Source: Cytophagia bacterium (GTDB taxonomy: Bacteria; Bacteroidota; Bacteroidia; Cytophagales; Cyclobacteriaceae). From it: a stretch of 7,553 nucleotides of DNA. This document shows positions 5,782 to 7,553 of this stretch, piece after piece. The first letter of the stretch is position 1, and every line of letters begins with the position of its first letter. The notes under the pieces were generated by a model. The model searched no databases and was not told where the DNA came from. It saw only the letters and a list, made by a program, of their open reading frames with translations. The position numbers and the translations under genes are program-made. The stretch spans positions 1 to 7,553 of the forward strand of contig JABXIP010000075.1 of assembly GCA_013373005.1 (NCBI GenBank), given 5' to 3'.

Positions 5782-6818
5782 GAGGTTGGTATTTTTAGGA
5801 TAGCAGAAACCATATTTTCTGAGCTGTTTTCCAGCCTGAATTCAGCAAAGGAGCCGAATAGAATTTTCATTCGCTCCACCAGGTTTTTTAGCCCAATCCC
5901 CTCTCTTTTGGCTGATTGGCTTAACTGCCCGGTATTTGTTACTTGAACTAGTAAATGGCCATTAGCTATTTCAGCTTTGATTAGAATTTCGCCTCCTGTT
6001 TTTTGAATGGATAGTCCATGCTTGATGGCGTTTTCAACCAGAAGCTGTATGGCCATGGGGGGGATTTCAATTTTCTCCGTTGCCGGATCTATATCGAAGG
6101 AATACCTCAATCTATCTTGAAACTGAATAGACTCTAGCTGCAGGTAGTCTTTCACTATTTCAATTTCGGCCTGAAGCTCCACTTTTTCCGAAGCATTGAA
6201 CTGGATGGAATACCTCAGTAAATCAGAGATATGGGTAACCATTTTACGGGCCTTTTCCGGCTCAATCAGTATCAGAGAACGGATATTGTTGAGTGCATTG
6301 AAAAGGAAATGTGGATTGACCTGATTCTTCAAAATCATTAATTCAGCTTCCTGAAGGGCTGTTTTTAACTCGAGCTTTTCTAACTCAGATTTCCTGGTTT
6401 TCTCTACAAACTTAATGGTGAAGTAGATAGATGCCCATAAAATGAGGACTACGAAAACGTTGAAAACATAAGCTACAAAGCCTGCCCAGCTAAAACCGGT
6501 AATTCCTGATAATGGAAAGAAGTGGTAAATGATGAGGTGAATGAAAGTCTGTACAACAATTGCAGTAACCAACGTGCCAAGAATTGCTCTTGGAATAAGC
6601 TTGCCAATGCTAAGGTCGAGCCAATTCCGTTTTAGGATATGAAGCCTGAATAAGTGAGAAAAAAGTACCAGTCCCACATAGATAATTAGTTGCAAAACTA
6701 AGGTGCTGGAAGTGATAGTCTCTTCGCCTCCAAACAAGGCCATCATACCTATTAGGAAGAGGGTGTAGAGGCCCCAGCCCAATATTTGACAGATCCAATA
6801 AATGACTCTTTTGCTCAT
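5778..6818 (-). CDS. Sensor histidine kinase, LytS/YehU type (PF06580)
   Basis: A 346-residue membrane kinase. The N-terminal part has four predicted membrane helices (about 8-30, 38-57, 77-100 and 113-136) and no large extracytoplasmic domain, so the signal is probably sensed in or at the membrane. A coiled-coil-like helix (138-166) leads to the PF06580 histidine box, with phospho-acceptor His170 in QVNPHFLFNALNNIRSL. The ATP-binding domain has an N box with Asn263 (LLVENAIKHG) and a G box (GIGLKNLVERM, 307-317). The D box is the NTG variant (VTNTGQ, 293-298) usual in this family. It is the first gene of the operon and overlaps the LytTR regulator by four bases. ATG at 6816-6818 is chosen because helix 1 begins just after it; the next Met is at 25. 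Its leader contains a strong hairpin (6830-6865). The stimulus is unknown. Confidence 0.95.
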   Translation of the reverse strand: MSKRVIYWICQILGWGLYTLFLIGMMALFGGEETITSSTLVLQLIIYVGLVLFSHLFRLHILKRNWLDLSIGKLIPRAILGTLVTAIVVQTFIHLIIYHFFPLSGITGFSWAGFVAYVFNVFVVLILWASIYFTIKFVEKTRKSELEKLELKTALQEAELMILKNQVNPHFLFNALNNIRSLILIEPEKARKMVTHISDLLRYSIQFNASEKVELQAEIEIVKDYLQLESIQFQDRLRYSFDIDPATEKIEIPPMAIQLLVENAIKHGLSIQKTGGEILIKAEIANGHLLVQVTNTGQLSQSAKREGIGLKNLVERMKILFGSFAEFRLENSSENMVSAILKIPTS

Positions 6819-6821
6819 CTT

Positions 6822-6865
6822 AAAAAGTAATTGGTGAATAATTTACTACTAAATCATTCACCAAT
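6822..6865 (-). terminator. Strong hairpin with U-tract immediately before the kinase start (terminator or attenuator)
   Basis: On the minus strand ATTGGTGAAT (6865-6856) pairs with ATTCACCAAT (6839-6830), and AUUUA pairs with UAAAU inside it (6854-6850 with 6845-6841). A G-U wobble joins the two blocks, so the RNA stem is 16 continuous pairs with a four-base GUAG loop. The sequence TACTTTTT follows directly. That is the form of a rho-independent terminator for the hydrolase gene, whose stop is 13 bases upstream. The U-tract ends three bases before the kinase ATG. Confidence 0.7.
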
Positions 6866-6878
6866 CAGGCTTAGTGGT

Positions 6879-7553
6879 TTATAAGAATTTGTTCAACCAG
6901 TTGTGAAAGAACTCGGGGTCGTCCCACATAATGAAATGATATCCACCCTCAGACAGGTCTAAATCTAAATGCTGATGCTTCGCATATTGTGCTTTGTACA
7001 TGCTCATAACACTCTCTTTAGTAGAGCCATAAGATTCATAGGCTGCCCAGGCACCTAATACTAAAGTTGGAGCCTTAATTTTGGTCAAATCGCTTCGAAT
7101 ATCAATTGTGTACATTTCATACATAGCTTGAGCCATGGTATTCATATCGCTTTTTACTCCCCATTCTGTGGCTTGGCTGATATAATCTTTGTTTCGAATA
7201 AGGCTTTGCAATGACATTTGCTGATAAGCTCTTTTTTGCTCATCCGTTTGGTTAGCTGCAGCTCTCATTTGTTGCCTCATATTGTCGGCAAAGGGCTTTG
7301 AACTTTCTGCAGTGGCAGTAGGTATCTGAATGGCTGTCATAAAGGGTAGTGCATCAACTATCACCAGCTTTTCTGCCAGTTCAGGCTTTTCAATTCCGAT
7401 TTGAAGTGCCAGGAATCCACCCAGGCTGTGACCTACAATAATTGGGTTTTCAATCTGATTGTCCTCGATATAGTCATAAACTAATGACTTGATTTGCTTG
7501 AAGAATCCGGCCTCTAGATTTTCTAATGGAGCCTGACCAGCAAAGCCCGGCAA
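6879..7553 (-). CDS. Alpha/beta hydrolase (5' end cut by window edge)
   Basis: The last 225 codons of an alpha/beta-hydrolase-fold protein. The frame is open to the window edge, where the first codon, TTG, is most likely an internal Leu (LPGFAGQ, the loop after strand 4 common in this fold), so the true start is outside. The nucleophile elbow is VGHSLGGF with Ser43 counted from the edge. The catalytic His is probably His206 in EGGYHFIMWDDPEFF. The acid is uncertain: Glu173 (GAWAAYESYG) lies where the family usually has it, and Asp67 (IVDALPF) is an alternative. A helical cap of about 85 residues (72-155) separates the two halves. Substrate and localisation cannot be told; the fold covers esterases, lipases and C-C hydrolases. 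The following hairpin suggests the transcript normally ends here, just before the kinase operon. Confidence 0.88.
   Translation of the reverse strand: MPGFAGQAPLENLEAGFFKQIKSLVYDYIEDNQIENPIIVGHSLGGFLALQIGIEKPELAEKLVIVDALPFMTAIQIPTATAESSKPFADNMRQQMRAAANQTDEQKRAYQQMSLQSLIRNKDYISQATEWGVKSDMNTMAQAMYEMYTIDIRSDLTKIKAPTLVLGAWAAYESYGSTKESVMSMYKAQYAKHQHLDLDLSEGGYHFIMWDDPEFFHNWLNKFL

Overview
The window is chromosomal DNA that looks like a member of the Bacteroidota, probably a marine Cytophagales-type bacterium. This rests on several features: no purine-rich Shine-Dalgarno sequences before starts, signal peptides ending in AQ or GQ, a lipoprotein with a Cys-Ser-Ser-Asp-Asp-Asp-Glu surface-export motif, a PF06580/LytTR two-component pair, a TPR-membrane-output sensor, and the 'ACCACCCCTAACCCCTCCT' type palindromic repeat. 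The genus cannot be fixed from the sequence. All eight genes lie on the minus strand, so transcription runs from the right end of the window to the left.

Right end (6879-7553): the 3' part of an alpha/beta hydrolase gene. It is followed by a 60-base gap that is mostly filled by a strong hairpin plus U-tract (6822-6865). The U-tract ends only three bases before the start codon of the next gene.

Middle right (4489-6818): a compact three-gene operon. It encodes a LytS/YehU-like sensor kinase (PF06580), a LytTR response regulator that overlaps it by ATGA, and a six-helix membrane protein nine bases further on. A hairpin/U-tract terminator candidate follows at 4430-4458.

Middle left (1954-4319): a two-gene unit. 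A small lipoprotein, probably surface-exposed, is followed after 14 bases by a TTG-started class III cyclase. The cyclase has a signal peptide, about six periplasmic TPRs, one membrane helix and a cytoplasmic catalytic domain with the Lys/Asp pair of adenylyl cyclases. It looks like an envelope sensor that makes cAMP inside the cell. An 18-base perfect palindrome lies downstream.

Left (1-1823): a DinB-like putative metal-dependent enzyme gene. Its stop codon touches a 264-base non-coding block (1030-1293) bounded by 36-37 base inverted repeats, each of which is itself a hairpin. Beyond the block is the 5' part of an exported Gfo/Idh/MocA oxidoreductase gene (1-1005) that continues past the left edge.

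No RNA gene, CRISPR array, transposase gene or known defence system is visible. The points most worth following up are the hairpin in the sensor-kinase leader, the lipoprotein/TPR-adenylyl cyclase pair and the inverted-repeat block.
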